DNA of 52,840 bases from assembly GCA_945827785.1 (NCBI GenBank), contig CALZOR010000004.1:1-52840 (forward strand), given 5' to 3'. The DNA is from an uncultured Bacteroidales bacterium. Lineage in GTDB: Bacteria; Bacteroidota; Bacteroidia; Bacteroidales; UBA932. The position numbers and the translations under genes were made by a program. A model generated the notes under the pieces. The model searched no databases, was not told the origin of the DNA, and saw only the letters and a program-made list of their open reading frames with translations. Below are positions 9,181-17,552 of this stretch, in pieces (position 1 is the first letter of the stretch; each line of letters starts with the position of its first letter).

Positions 9181-10275
9181 TTATTTTATACCGTATTTCT
9201 TCAGGATTTTAAGAATAGGCTTTTCGATTGAGCGTGCCCAGAGGGTGTAGCCATAGTCTCCCGGATGTGTGCCGTCAACTGAGGTTTCGTGCATTGCATC
9301 GGTGGCATTGGTCTGGATGAAATATACATTCTTGTATTTCTTGCATGCTTCTTTCATCATCTTTGCTGCCATGTCCTGCTTTGCCTGCTCTTTCTCGTCT
9401 GAAGAATGGTTGAAATTGCGGCTCTCGCGGTAGATGGTCTGCTGGAAAATCAGAGGAATGTCAGGGTGCGCGCTCTGAATCTTCTCTATGAACGGGAACA
9501 GTCTTTCCTCAATCATCGATGCTCCCGGATTTGAAAATGCATCAAAAATCAAGGCATCCACTTCTGCATCGCACAGTACATCAGCGAAATATGGCTGCAA
9601 CTTGCAGTTGCCGCTGCAGCCCAGGCTCAGAATCTGGATTCCCGTGTGGCGCATGAACTGCATGGGATAGCTCATCCCGGCGCGGCTGGTGCTTATGCCA
9701 TGGGTATAGCTTGAACCAAAGATGCCGACTCTGTGGCGGAAAGGTGATTCAATGGACTCGATTGAGGCTCCTTCTTCAACTCCTACCTGTACGCTCCGGA
9801 GTTCGCAATAGATTGGAAGGTAGAGGAGGCACTCTTTCTCGCTCCTGTCCATATCCTTGACAATCACTTTGTTATCGGAACTCTGAGCCCCTTCTTTCGT
9901 TGCTCCTGCTCCCGCCCAAAGCCATTGTCCGTCTTTCTTTATATAGAGGTCATATCCCCTGTAGGCCAGGGGCATGGTGTTGACTGCATTGTACTGGTAG
10001 CCATATTCCGTCTTCACTGAAATCGTGCTGGAATTGGTCTTGAACAGCACTGCAAGGCCGGCTGCACACCTGACCTGATTGTTTTCTCCCTTTGTGAACC
10101 CCTTGTATTTGACTGTATCGACCCTGTGGTACGGATTCGGGGTGTCTTTAAGGATTTTCCCGATGAGGTTGAGGTCCGATGCCTCGGTGAATACGTATTT
10201 GACGTCCTTGGGGGTCTGTGCCCATGTTCCAGTACAGATCAGGATAGCTGCAATTAAATAAAATATCCTTTTCAT
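9181..10275 (-). CDS. Secreted SGNH/GDSL-family hydrolase
   Basis: Predicted exported esterase or acetylesterase. The start at 10275 gives MKRIFYLIAAILICTGTWAQ, a Sec signal peptide; an in-frame ATG at 10299 only adds eight residues. Residues 25-170 form a beta-rich N-terminal domain. The SGNH domain starts at RVGIFGSSYTHG (nucleophile Ser of block I, S189), continues with LGCSGN (block II), and ends with DGTHPGDYG, carrying the Asp334/His337 pair of block V. The N-terminal domain plus SGNH layout is common in Bacteroidota carbohydrate deacetylases, but the substrate here is unknown. It stands alone, convergent with the MATE gene. Confidence 0.85.
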   Translation of the reverse strand: MKRIFYLIAAILICTGTWAQTPKDVKYVFTEASDLNLIGKILKDTPNPYHRVDTVKYKGFTKGENNQVRCAAGLAVLFKTNSSTISVKTEYGYQYNAVNTMPLAYRGYDLYIKKDGQWLWAGAGATKEGAQSSDNKVIVKDMDRSEKECLLYLPIYCELRSVQVGVEEGASIESIESPFRHRVGIFGSSYTHGISTSRAGMSYPMQFMRHTGIQILSLGCSGNCKLQPYFADVLCDAEVDALIFDAFSNPGASMIEERLFPFIEKIQSAHPDIPLIFQQTIYRESRNFNHSSDEKEQAKQDMAAKMMKEACKKYKNVYFIQTNATDAMHETSVDGTHPGDYGYTLWARSIEKPILKILKKYGIK

Positions 10276-10328
10276 TTCAGTGTTATTTAGTTTCATCATG
10301 CGAATATAGCAAATTCCACGGGTTTTTA

Positions 10329-10336
10329 TACCTTTG
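10329..10336 (+). promoter_or_regulatory. -7-like element upstream of the MFS transporter
   Basis: TACCTTTG matches the Bacteroidota -7 consensus, but no TTTG lies 19-21 bp upstream. It would give a leader of about 100 nt before the start at 10438. Confidence 0.35.
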
Positions 10337-10437
10337 CAATTGATTTCATACTGACTTAATTGTCTTGCATTTGTCCTCCCGACTGCACTGACTTTTTTGC
10401 CAGCCCAACAATAGACATTAATAAATGAAAAACCCAG

Positions 10438-11814
10438 ATGGGGCTATATTCATACTATCGGATCAGCAAACCCTCTTCGGAGACAGTTCCCGAAGAAAAG
10501 GTTGACAAAATATATAAGGAAAAACGGAACAGGACATTTTGGGGAGTAACGGTGGCATACAGCCTGTATTATGTCTGCCGTATGAGCCTGAGTGTTGTCA
10601 AGCAGCCGCTCATCGACGATGGTATCCTGACCGCAGGGCAGCTCGGAATCATAGGTTCCGCCCTCCTTTTTGTCTATGCCGTAGGTAAATTCATGAACGG
10701 GTTCATTGCCGACTATTGCAATATCCGCAGATTCATGGCCACGGGACTGTTCATTTCGGCCGTCGTCAATCTTGTCATGGGCCTGCTCGGCCTTCTCAAT
10801 TCCCTTGCCGGCCTTCCTACCATGTTGATATTCATATCATTTGCCATCCTATGGGGCATCAACGGCTGGACCCAGAGCATGGGGTCCCCTCCGGGTGTAA
10901 TCAGCCTCTCCCGATGGTTCCCACAGTCGAAAAGAGGGACATTCTACAGTATATTCAGCTCCACGCCATACATCGGAGAATTCCTTTCGTTCATCTTTAC
11001 CGGTGCAGTTGTCGGGGCCTTCGGTTGGATATACGGCTTCATCGTTGCGGCCCTGGCAGGGGTTGTCGGCACTCTTGTCATCCTGATTTTTGTCAACGAC
11101 ACTCCGGAGAGCTGTGGACTGCCTTCCGTCCAGACCCTGTCAAAGGAACAGCTTACCAAGGAGGACAGGATGTCCACAAAGGAACTTCAGAAACGCATCA
11201 TACGCCATCCGGGACTCTGGATAATCGCCATCTCGAGTGCCTTTATCTACATTACGAAATATGCGGTGGCGGGTTGGGGAGTGCTTTTCCTCCAGAAAGC
11301 CAAGGAGTTCAGCCTTGAGCAGGCGACTCAAATAATCGCCTTTTCCGCTGCATTCGGCGTGGTCGGTACCGTCCTTGCCGGCTGGCTCTCGGACAGGGTG
11401 TTCCACAGCGACAGAGTGAAACCGGCAATCATTTCCGGCCTGCTGGGGACAATTTCGCTTGCCATGTTTCTTTTTTCCGATGGAGGATACATGTTGAACA
11501 TCTTTTATGTATCTTTGTTCAGCCTTGCAGTCGGTGTGCTCTATTGCATAGTGGCAGGCCTGATGGCTGTGGACATAGTTCCCCGCAAGGCGACCGGTGC
11601 AGCTCTTGGAGTGGTGGGCATTTCAAGCTATCTTGCAGCCGGGCTTCAGGATATCACCAGCGGATATCTTATTCAGTACAATACAGTTACCGTTGACGGG
11701 GCCGATATCTACAATTTCGGTCCGGTTTCATGGTTCTGGGTTGCTGCTTCGCTTGTGGCCTTCATCCTTCCGGTCGTGAACTGGAGGCAGATGCAGAAGA
11801 ACAGAATTGTTTAA
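10438..11814 (+). CDS. MFS transporter of the organophosphate:phosphate antiporter type (GlpT/UhpT/UhpC-like)
   Basis: Inner-membrane antiporter of 458 residues with about twelve hydrophobic segments. The N-terminal pattern RTFWGVTVAYSLYYVCRMSLSVVKQPL and the loop WTQSMGSPPGVISLSRWF with FPQSKRG are typical of the OPA group, whose members exchange sugar phosphates or glycerol-3-phosphate for inorganic phosphate. No two-component sensor partner (UhpAB) is nearby, so a transport role is more likely than UhpC-type sensing. Downstream, 88 bp containing two tandem palindromic units separate it from the 4-alpha-glucanotransferase gene. The pairing suggests a carbon-metabolism context but does not prove an operon. 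Confidence 0.88.
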   Translation: MGLYSYYRISKPSSETVPEEKVDKIYKEKRNRTFWGVTVAYSLYYVCRMSLSVVKQPLIDDGILTAGQLGIIGSALLFVYAVGKFMNGFIADYCNIRRFMATGLFISAVVNLVMGLLGLLNSLAGLPTMLIFISFAILWGINGWTQSMGSPPGVISLSRWFPQSKRGTFYSIFSSTPYIGEFLSFIFTGAVVGAFGWIYGFIVAALAGVVGTLVILIFVNDTPESCGLPSVQTLSKEQLTKEDRMSTKELQKRIIRHPGLWIIAISSAFIYITKYAVAGWGVLFLQKAKEFSLEQATQIIAFSAAFGVVGTVLAGWLSDRVFHSDRVKPAIISGLLGTISLAMFLFSDGGYMLNIFYVSLFSLAVGVLYCIVAGLMAVDIVPRKATGAALGVVGISSYLAAGLQDITSGYLIQYNTVTVDGADIYNFGPVSWFWVAASLVAFILPVVNWRQMQKNRIV

Positions 11815-11880
11815 GTTTCGTATATGGCGAAACCCAAGTGGTATTTTAAGTTTCGCATTTAGCGAAACTTGAGGTGGTAT
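11811..11880 (+). repeat. Two tandem 35-bp units, each containing a palindrome
   Basis: Unit 1 (11811-11845) and unit 2 (11846-11880) are near copies: both start TTAAGTTTCG and end with GTGGTAT(T). Unit 1 contains GTTTCG/CGAAAC (11815-11833). Unit 2 contains a perfect 9-bp arm AAGTTTCGC, loop ATTTA, GCGAAACTT (11848-11870). They lie immediately after the transporter stop and 22 bp before the malQ-like start. They could be regulator-binding dyads, an RNA element or a terminator without a T-tract. Confidence 0.7.
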
Positions 11881-11902
11881 AAAACTAACCAAATTATACA
11901 AT

Positions 11903-14296
11903 ATGACATTAAAATTCAGTATAGACTACAAGACCTCCTGGGGCGAAAGCCTTGTTCTTTGCCTGGGTGGCAAGAAGGTGCCGATGACCTACATCAATGA
12001 AGGTCTCTGGGGTTGCGAGGTATCCGCAAAAGATACTTCTGCACTCGCCCTCTACCACTATGAGGTGGTCCGTGATGGTGCATCCGTACGCAAGGAATGG
12101 AAGAATCATTCTTTGCCTGTTTTCTCTGGTGCCGAGACTATTGTCGTAAATGACAGATGGCATGACCGCCCAGCTGATTCTCCTTTCTGGTCTTCAGCTT
12201 TCACCGGTGCCATTTTCGGCCGCAAGCCATCAAAGGCTGCAAAGGCTCCGAAGGGGGCGAATGTCCTGATTCAGGTCGCTGCTCCGGTACTCCGTCCAGG
12301 CGAGGTCCTGGCTCTTGCGGGAAGCGGAAAAGCTTTGAAGAACTGGACAAAGATAGTTCCTTTCGACGACTCTGCATTCCCTGTATGGAATTTGCAACTT
12401 ACTGTGAAAGAGCCGTTTGCATACAAGCTTATCATTGCTGACAAGCAGACTCTTGAGCCGGTTCAGTGGGAAATGGGTGCAGACAGGTGGTTCAGTGCCG
12501 TTCCGCAGGAGGGTGAATTCCGTGTCGAGGCCGATATCACACCTTCGTTTGCTTCACGCAGATGGAAGGGCGCAGGTACGGCTATTCCGGTCTTTTCGCT
12601 CAGAAGTGAAGAAGATTTCGGCGTGGGAGAGTTCTATGATCTGAAAAAGATGGTTGACTGGGCCGCTTCGACCGGTCAGGCAATTCTCCAGCTTCTTCCA
12701 ATCAATGACACCACCATGCTCGGAACATGGGAGGACTCATACCCTTACAATCCGAATTCAACGTTTGCACTTCATCCTCAGTATCTGAATCTTCCTGCTG
12801 CCGGAGTTAAGGTTGACAAAGAATATCTCGACCTTCAGGCTGAGCTCAATGCTCTTGAACAGATTGATTATGAGAGGGTCAACAATACCAAGCTGGCTCT
12901 TTTGAAGAAGGCTTTCGCAAAGACTTTCAAGAAACTTTCAGAAAAGAAGGAATACATCGATTTCGTTCAGAAGAACAGCAACTGGCTCATGCCTTATGCA
13001 GCCTTCTGTGTGCTTCGCGACATGAACGGCACCCCTGATTTTTCAAAGTGGAAAGGTTATTCAAAATACAACAAGAAGAAGATTGCAGCCCTCTGCCAGG
13101 AGCATAAGGCTGAGATTGATTTCTGGTGCTTCGTGCAGTATCATCTTGACAAACAGCTTTCAGAGGTTTGCAGCTATGCTCATTCCAAAGGGGTGGTTTT
13201 CAAGGGTGACCTTCCTATCGGAATCAGCCGCACAAGCGTCGATGCATGGCTCTATCCGGAGCTCTTCCATATGGATTCACAGGCCGGTGCACCGCCTGAT
13301 GCCTTCTCGGCAGACGGTCAGAACTGGGGATTCCCGACCTATAACTGGGAGAAGATGGCTGAGGATGACTATGCATGGTGGAAGGCACGTCTTGGCAAGA
13401 TGTCTGAGTACTTCGATGCTTTCCGTATCGACCATATCCTCGGTTTCTTCCGTATCTGGGAGATTCCTCTGAGATTCAAGAGCGGACTTGAGGGTTATTT
13501 CAGCCCGGCTCTGCCTTATTCGGCTCAGGAGGTGAGGAACATGGGCTTCGATCCATGTGATGCTGCTCTCTTCCTCGAGGACCCGCGCAAGGAGGGTTAT
13601 TACCATCCTAAGATTGGTGCACGCAGCACTGAGTCCTATCGCAATCTCGGCTGGCGTCAGGGCGGTTTCGATGACATGTACAACGAGTTCTTCTACCGTC
13701 GCAACAACCGCTTCTGGAAGGACAAGGCAATGCAGAAACTTCCTGCCCTTCTCGATTCCACCGGCATGCTTGCATGCGGTGAGGACCTGGGTATGATTCC
13801 TGCAACCGTGCCTGAGGTGATGTCTTCTCTGCGCATCCTTTCTCTTGAAATCCAGCGCATGCCGAAGAGCACCGAGGTTGAGTTCGCTCATCCGGCTGAT
13901 TATCCTTATCTTTCAGTCTGTACGACTTCAACCCACGACATGAACCCTATCAGGGCATGGTGGGAAGAAGATAGGGCAGTTACCGACCGCTTCTATCACA
14001 AGATGATAGGGGGACAGGGCGAGACTCCTGTCTTCTGTGAGCCTTGGATTTGCCGCAGAATCCTTGAACAGCATCTTTGGTCTCCTGCAATGCTGACCAT
14101 CCTTCCGCTTCAGGACTGGCTCTCAATGGATAGCAATCTTCGCCGGGAGAATCCGAATGACGAGCGCATCAACGTGCCTGCAAACTCGCGTCACTACTGG
14201 CGCTACCGCATGCATCTTACACTCGAGCAGCTTCTTGCTGCCGACGAGTTCAACTCCACGCTTTCCGGAATGATAACCGCCAGCGGCAGAAAATAA
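11903..14296 (+). CDS. malQ: 4-alpha-glucanotransferase with N-terminal CBM20 starch-binding domains (GH77)
   Basis: Cytoplasmic glucan-rearranging enzyme (amylomaltase/DPE2 type) that transfers 1,4-alpha-glucan segments during maltodextrin or glycogen metabolism. The N-terminal 215 residues form two beta-sandwich modules resembling CBM20 (SWGESLVLCLGG near residue 13; VLALAGSGKALKNW near residue 133). The GH77 barrel follows. Catalytic residues by motif: Asp510 in FRIDHILGFFRIWEIP, acid/base Glu627 in CGEDLGMIP, and Asp679 in TTSTHDMNPIRAWW. At 797 residues, with no signal peptide, it fits the CBM20-bearing subgroup of Bacteroidetes and plants. A hairpin terminator follows at 14313-14357. 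Confidence 0.94.
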   Translation: MTLKFSIDYKTSWGESLVLCLGGKKVPMTYINEGLWGCEVSAKDTSALALYHYEVVRDGASVRKEWKNHSLPVFSGAETIVVNDRWHDRPADSPFWSSAFTGAIFGRKPSKAAKAPKGANVLIQVAAPVLRPGEVLALAGSGKALKNWTKIVPFDDSAFPVWNLQLTVKEPFAYKLIIADKQTLEPVQWEMGADRWFSAVPQEGEFRVEADITPSFASRRWKGAGTAIPVFSLRSEEDFGVGEFYDLKKMVDWAASTGQAILQLLPINDTTMLGTWEDSYPYNPNSTFALHPQYLNLPAAGVKVDKEYLDLQAELNALEQIDYERVNNTKLALLKKAFAKTFKKLSEKKEYIDFVQKNSNWLMPYAAFCVLRDMNGTPDFSKWKGYSKYNKKKIAALCQEHKAEIDFWCFVQYHLDKQLSEVCSYAHSKGVVFKGDLPIGISRTSVDAWLYPELFHMDSQAGAPPDAFSADGQNWGFPTYNWEKMAEDDYAWWKARLGKMSEYFDAFRIDHILGFFRIWEIPLRFKSGLEGYFSPALPYSAQEVRNMGFDPCDAALFLEDPRKEGYYHPKIGARSTESYRNLGWRQGGFDDMYNEFFYRRNNRFWKDKAMQKLPALLDSTGMLACGEDLGMIPATVPEVMSSLRILSLEIQRMPKSTEVEFAHPADYPYLSVCTTSTHDMNPIRAWWEEDRAVTDRFYHKMIGGQGETPVFCEPWICRRILEQHLWSPAMLTILPLQDWLSMDSNLRRENPNDERINVPANSRHYWRYRMHLTLEQLLAADEFNSTLSGMITASGRK

Positions 14297-14312
14297 CGCA
14301 ACAAAATAATTC

Positions 14313-14357
14313 AGAGAGGGCGATTAAAAAGTTCACTTTTTATTCACCCTCTCTTTT
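14313..14357 (+). terminator. Rho-independent terminator after the 4-alpha-glucanotransferase
   Basis: AGAGAGGG (14313-14320) pairs with CCCTCTCT (14347-14354), with an inner AAAAAG/CTTTTT stem and a short T-tract after it. It begins 17 bp after the stop codon. Confidence 0.75.
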
Positions 14358-14440
14358 GTATTTATATGGATATACCGCCACTTGCCCTGCTCGATTTGCA
14401 CGAAAGCTGCTGTTTAACTTTTCAAACCGAAATGTTGAGA

Positions 14441-15724
14441 TTACAAAACAGTAGCACTTAGGGTTGAGGTCTCGGTGACGGTGTCTCCAGTCACTTTCAC
14501 GTCGCTCAATTTACACTTCAGGTCTGAATTGCGTGACTTAATGGAAAACACAAAATCATATGTGCCTTCTCTGAGTTCCATAGACACAATCTGATTTCTG
14601 GTATAAGCCTTAGGATCGGAATAATAAGGTTCCTTTTCTTCAGAATACTCTCCGCTTCTATAGACCTTGAGACCTTTAAGATATCCACTGTCATCGGATG
14701 AAACATATTTCAACTTTACGGTGCCCGACGGAATCCTGTTCATCGCCGGCATATCAATCACCTCAGTCATAGCTTCGTGCTGATATTCAGACCATCCCTT
14801 GAATATTGCCCTTCCGTGTGTATCGACTATCTTTCCGTTATAGGCAGTCTTATACTTAGGCTTGATTGTGACTTTCATTTTCATATTGCCGAAGTCATTG
14901 TTTTTCGCGCAATAATAACCCTGCTTCAGATGCCACACCCAACTGAAATGTATGTATTGGTCATACCTGAATATCAGCGGAATGTCCTTTGTCGTGTATC
15001 CGCCCGTGTCGTTGTTGCTTATGAATGAGTAGTTCACCCTCTGTGTCTTGCTGTCTGTCTTCAGCAAGACGGTCTGGTCCGGAAGGTTCTGGGTGGAACT
15101 GTTTTCGTGCTTATACCCGAATGAGACCACTCCCATAAGGGAATTCATCCAGGAAAGTGCGTCGGAAAGCTTCTCCTTTTTAGCCACTCCTATGGTCACC
15201 TTAGCTTCAAGTGTGAAAGTTGTGCCTTTCTTGTAAGTCGTTGAAGTGATGCTTGTGGACGGTTCAGGATGCACTAAAAATTCAGCTTCATTTTCATTCA
15301 GTGAAACCCCTTCAGGAGAAAGCATTTCAAATTCAAGATTATATTCTGAAGGATACCAGCCACATATCTTGACATCCCTGTCTGCTCTTTCGCCATACAG
15401 GAGAGCATTACGGCTGAGCAGATAACCTTCCACGCAATAATAGTCTCCGGATGCATAAGTGTCTCCGAAAGCAAACATAGGAAACACCTCAAGGTACAGG
15501 TCCACAACATCAGAAGCCTTAACTTCAGGAGAATGCACCTCAAAGGTATAGCCGTCCACCTTCCTCTTGTCCAGCACCTGGCTGGGGATGCATATATTAT
15601 AAGACTTGCTGAACACTAAACTGTTGGATTGGTCTGTGCTGTCGTTCGGCTCAATGTCATCCAGTGATTTTGTGCAGGCGAAGATGGATAGAAGGACCGT
15701 TGCCGTTATGAAGAATCGTTTCAT
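14441..15724 (-). CDS. Leukocidin/hemolysin-like lipoprotein, second of a paralogous pair
   Basis: A 427-residue predicted lipoprotein (MKRFFITATVLLSIFAC, lipobox Cys17, then acidic DDIEPND). Residues 35-345 parallel residues 225-515 of the gene upstream: SGDYYCVEGYLLSRNALLYG against AGDYYFVNVSVISKNGDLFG, and KDIPLIFRYDQYIHFSWVWHLK against KAVPLLARGDQECLSSWCWHVK. That layout, with a Ser/Gly-rich amphipathic beta segment (about residues 165-215) before a DIPLIFRY block and a W-rich receptor-like region, resembles the core of staphylococcal bicomponent leukocidins. A beta-rich C-terminal domain follows. Its start overlaps the stop of the upstream gene by one base (TAATG), implying translational coupling. 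Pore formation is inference; the protein could be a structural relative with no toxin role. Confidence 0.5.
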   Translation of the reverse strand: MKRFFITATVLLSIFACTKSLDDIEPNDSTDQSNSLVFSKSYNICIPSQVLDKRKVDGYTFEVHSPEVKASDVVDLYLEVFPMFAFGDTYASGDYYCVEGYLLSRNALLYGERADRDVKICGWYPSEYNLEFEMLSPEGVSLNENEAEFLVHPEPSTSITSTTYKKGTTFTLEAKVTIGVAKKEKLSDALSWMNSLMGVVSFGYKHENSSTQNLPDQTVLLKTDSKTQRVNYSFISNNDTGGYTTKDIPLIFRYDQYIHFSWVWHLKQGYYCAKNNDFGNMKMKVTIKPKYKTAYNGKIVDTHGRAIFKGWSEYQHEAMTEVIDMPAMNRIPSGTVKLKYVSSDDSGYLKGLKVYRSGEYSEEKEPYYSDPKAYTRNQIVSMELREGTYDFVFSIKSRNSDLKCKLSDVKVTGDTVTETSTLSATVL

Positions 15725-17529
15725 TATTGTTTTTCTTTTCCATCATATGACTCAGCATATGTTGTAGTGAGATTCTTGATGTATAAGCTGTCCAAAATAT
15801 ACGTCTTAGCCGGAGCAGAACCTGTCTGGCCTCTCTTGACATCAAATTCAACATAATAGTACTTTTCCGCAGGAAGCTGGAAATTCAGATGCACATACTT
15901 CTCATAGGCAGAAAGAGCTGCTCCATACAGAGAATCCTTGGCATAGTCTTTAACCCTTACGTTATTTACAAGCATTGAATCGTCTTCAGTGCACATAAAG
16001 TCCAGAATTCCTGTAGGTCTTCTGTCCGGAGGAGTGATTTTGAATGACAATTTCCTTTTTGATTCGGGCAGCAGGTTGATTTTGTGCCTGTAATGACCTT
16101 CAGCCCACCAGGATGTATGCCTGTACATATATCCATACATAGGTTCAAGAGTGAAGTCAAAATTAAAGGCGGTTGTGTCTTTGTCAGAAAGACCTTTTAC
16201 GTGCCAGCACCAACTGCTGAGACATTCCTGGTCTCCCCTTGCCAGCAGTGGGACAGCCTTGTTCACATTGTCATCCTGTGCGAAATTGACACACATGAAA
16301 TCATACACTATTTGTGGACCGGAAGTCGCCAGTTCAATTATCATATCCGACATCTGAGTCGTTTTGCTGTTGCTCCAGGAGAATGACCCTCCGATAGTGA
16401 GAGTACCGGACGGTTTTCCACCCATCGCACCTCCCTGTCCTGTAATGTTCAAAGTTGAGGTCATTGAAGATGTGTAAGATGAAGAACCGGATGTAGGGCC
16501 CGGTGATGGATTGCTGTCCTTAAGGAAATCCACAGTACAACTTTTCAGATTGCTGATATTTGCACTCCATTTGATGTCTTCGCTGTAGAAAGCGTGGGCA
16601 TAGGTCCATATGGCGCCGTGTTTTTTCTTGTATGTACCGAAAAGATCTCCATTTTTTGATATGACAGATACATTCACGAAATAGTAATCACCGGCATCTT
16701 CGCCATTTTCCTCATAGGCATATAGAGGGGTAATGGAAATTGTAACATCAACATTGGAATGTCTTGAAATGATGTCCGGCTTTGATGAAGCTATCTTGCA
16801 GAGTTTGTACTTATCCGCTCCTACAGGGAAAGACATTGTCACCCTCTGTGTGAATTTGCTGTTTGTAATGAAGTCGGAGAGTCTTCCGTTGAATTCAGAA
16901 TAGCCTGAATCATTTGTAATGTTCTGTCTCTCCCGGACGTTCTCATTGAGCCAGTCCATAAAAGAATCCATGCTGACAGCCAGAAATTCAGCATCCCCTT
17001 CTATTGACGGAGGTCCCGGGTATTCTTCATTGGGCTCCTTTGAAGATGTTGCTTTTTCATCTTCTTCAATAGGCTCATTCGACAAAAATTCGTCCAGGGA
17101 CAGAGGGTCGTGGAGGCAGAAGGTAGAATATCCGCGCACACCTATCAGCAAAGGAGTTGTTTTTTCCGGTGAAACCATAAGAGCCGGAGCGTTGAGAATC
17201 CTCCACAATTGTTTGTGAGTATAAAAAGAAGGCTCCACTTCCACTACGATTTTGTCCGCATTCCAGGCTTTCTTGACAAGTTCAGCATTAGCTGCAATGT
17301 CCGCAGAATTTACCACAATAATGTCAGCTTCATCGGCAGAAGCCACAATATTGGTCATACATAGGCGCAGGGCATTGTCAATAATAGGAGGAATGGAACC
17401 TGTAAAATATACTTTCCCATTTACTGGAACAGGCTTGTCGGAATCAGGTTCAATTATTACAGGGTCTTTGTAGCACGACGAAATGGCTACAGCTATCGCA
17501 AGCAACCAGATAAAAAACTTATTGTTCAT
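15724..17529 (-). CDS. Leukocidin/hemolysin-like lipoprotein with extra N-terminal domain
   Basis: A 601-residue predicted lipoprotein (lipobox AISSC, Cys19, followed by KDP). Residues 35-140 form an alpha/beta domain I do not recognise. An acidic linker (150-175) follows. Residues 225-495 have the order of a leukocidin/hemolysin core: QRVTMSFPVG..., a Ser/Gly-rich region of alternating polar and nonpolar residues resembling the pre-stem (350-395, e.g. GTLTIGGSFSWSNSKT), the block VPLLARGDQECLSSWCWHV (compare MPLLSRSNF in LukF as I recall it), then RHTSWWAEGHYRHKINLL. A C-terminal beta domain (505-590) is shared with the downstream paralogue. The gene follows the Ntn hydrolase by 23 bp. Homology was judged by eye only. 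Confidence 0.5.
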   Translation of the reverse strand: MNNKFFIWLLAIAVAISSCYKDPVIIEPDSDKPVPVNGKVYFTGSIPPIIDNALRLCMTNIVASADEADIIVVNSADIAANAELVKKAWNADKIVVEVEPSFYTHKQLWRILNAPALMVSPEKTTPLLIGVRGYSTFCLHDPLSLDEFLSNEPIEEDEKATSSKEPNEEYPGPPSIEGDAEFLAVSMDSFMDWLNENVRERQNITNDSGYSEFNGRLSDFITNSKFTQRVTMSFPVGADKYKLCKIASSKPDIISRHSNVDVTISITPLYAYEENGEDAGDYYFVNVSVISKNGDLFGTYKKKHGAIWTYAHAFYSEDIKWSANISNLKSCTVDFLKDSNPSPGPTSGSSSYTSSMTSTLNITGQGGAMGGKPSGTLTIGGSFSWSNSKTTQMSDMIIELATSGPQIVYDFMCVNFAQDDNVNKAVPLLARGDQECLSSWCWHVKGLSDKDTTAFNFDFTLEPMYGYMYRHTSWWAEGHYRHKINLLPESKRKLSFKITPPDRRPTGILDFMCTEDDSMLVNNVRVKDYAKDSLYGAALSAYEKYVHLNFQLPAEKYYYVEFDVKRGQTGSAPAKTYILDSLYIKNLTTTYAESYDGKEKQ

Positions 17530-17552
17530 ATAGAGAGGGAATAGTAATGTGA

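Noticed and set aside
11811..11880. Simple terminator for the MFS gene
   Set aside because: Neither palindrome is followed by a T-tract, and the unit is duplicated; a regulatory role is at least as likely, so it was listed as a repeat.
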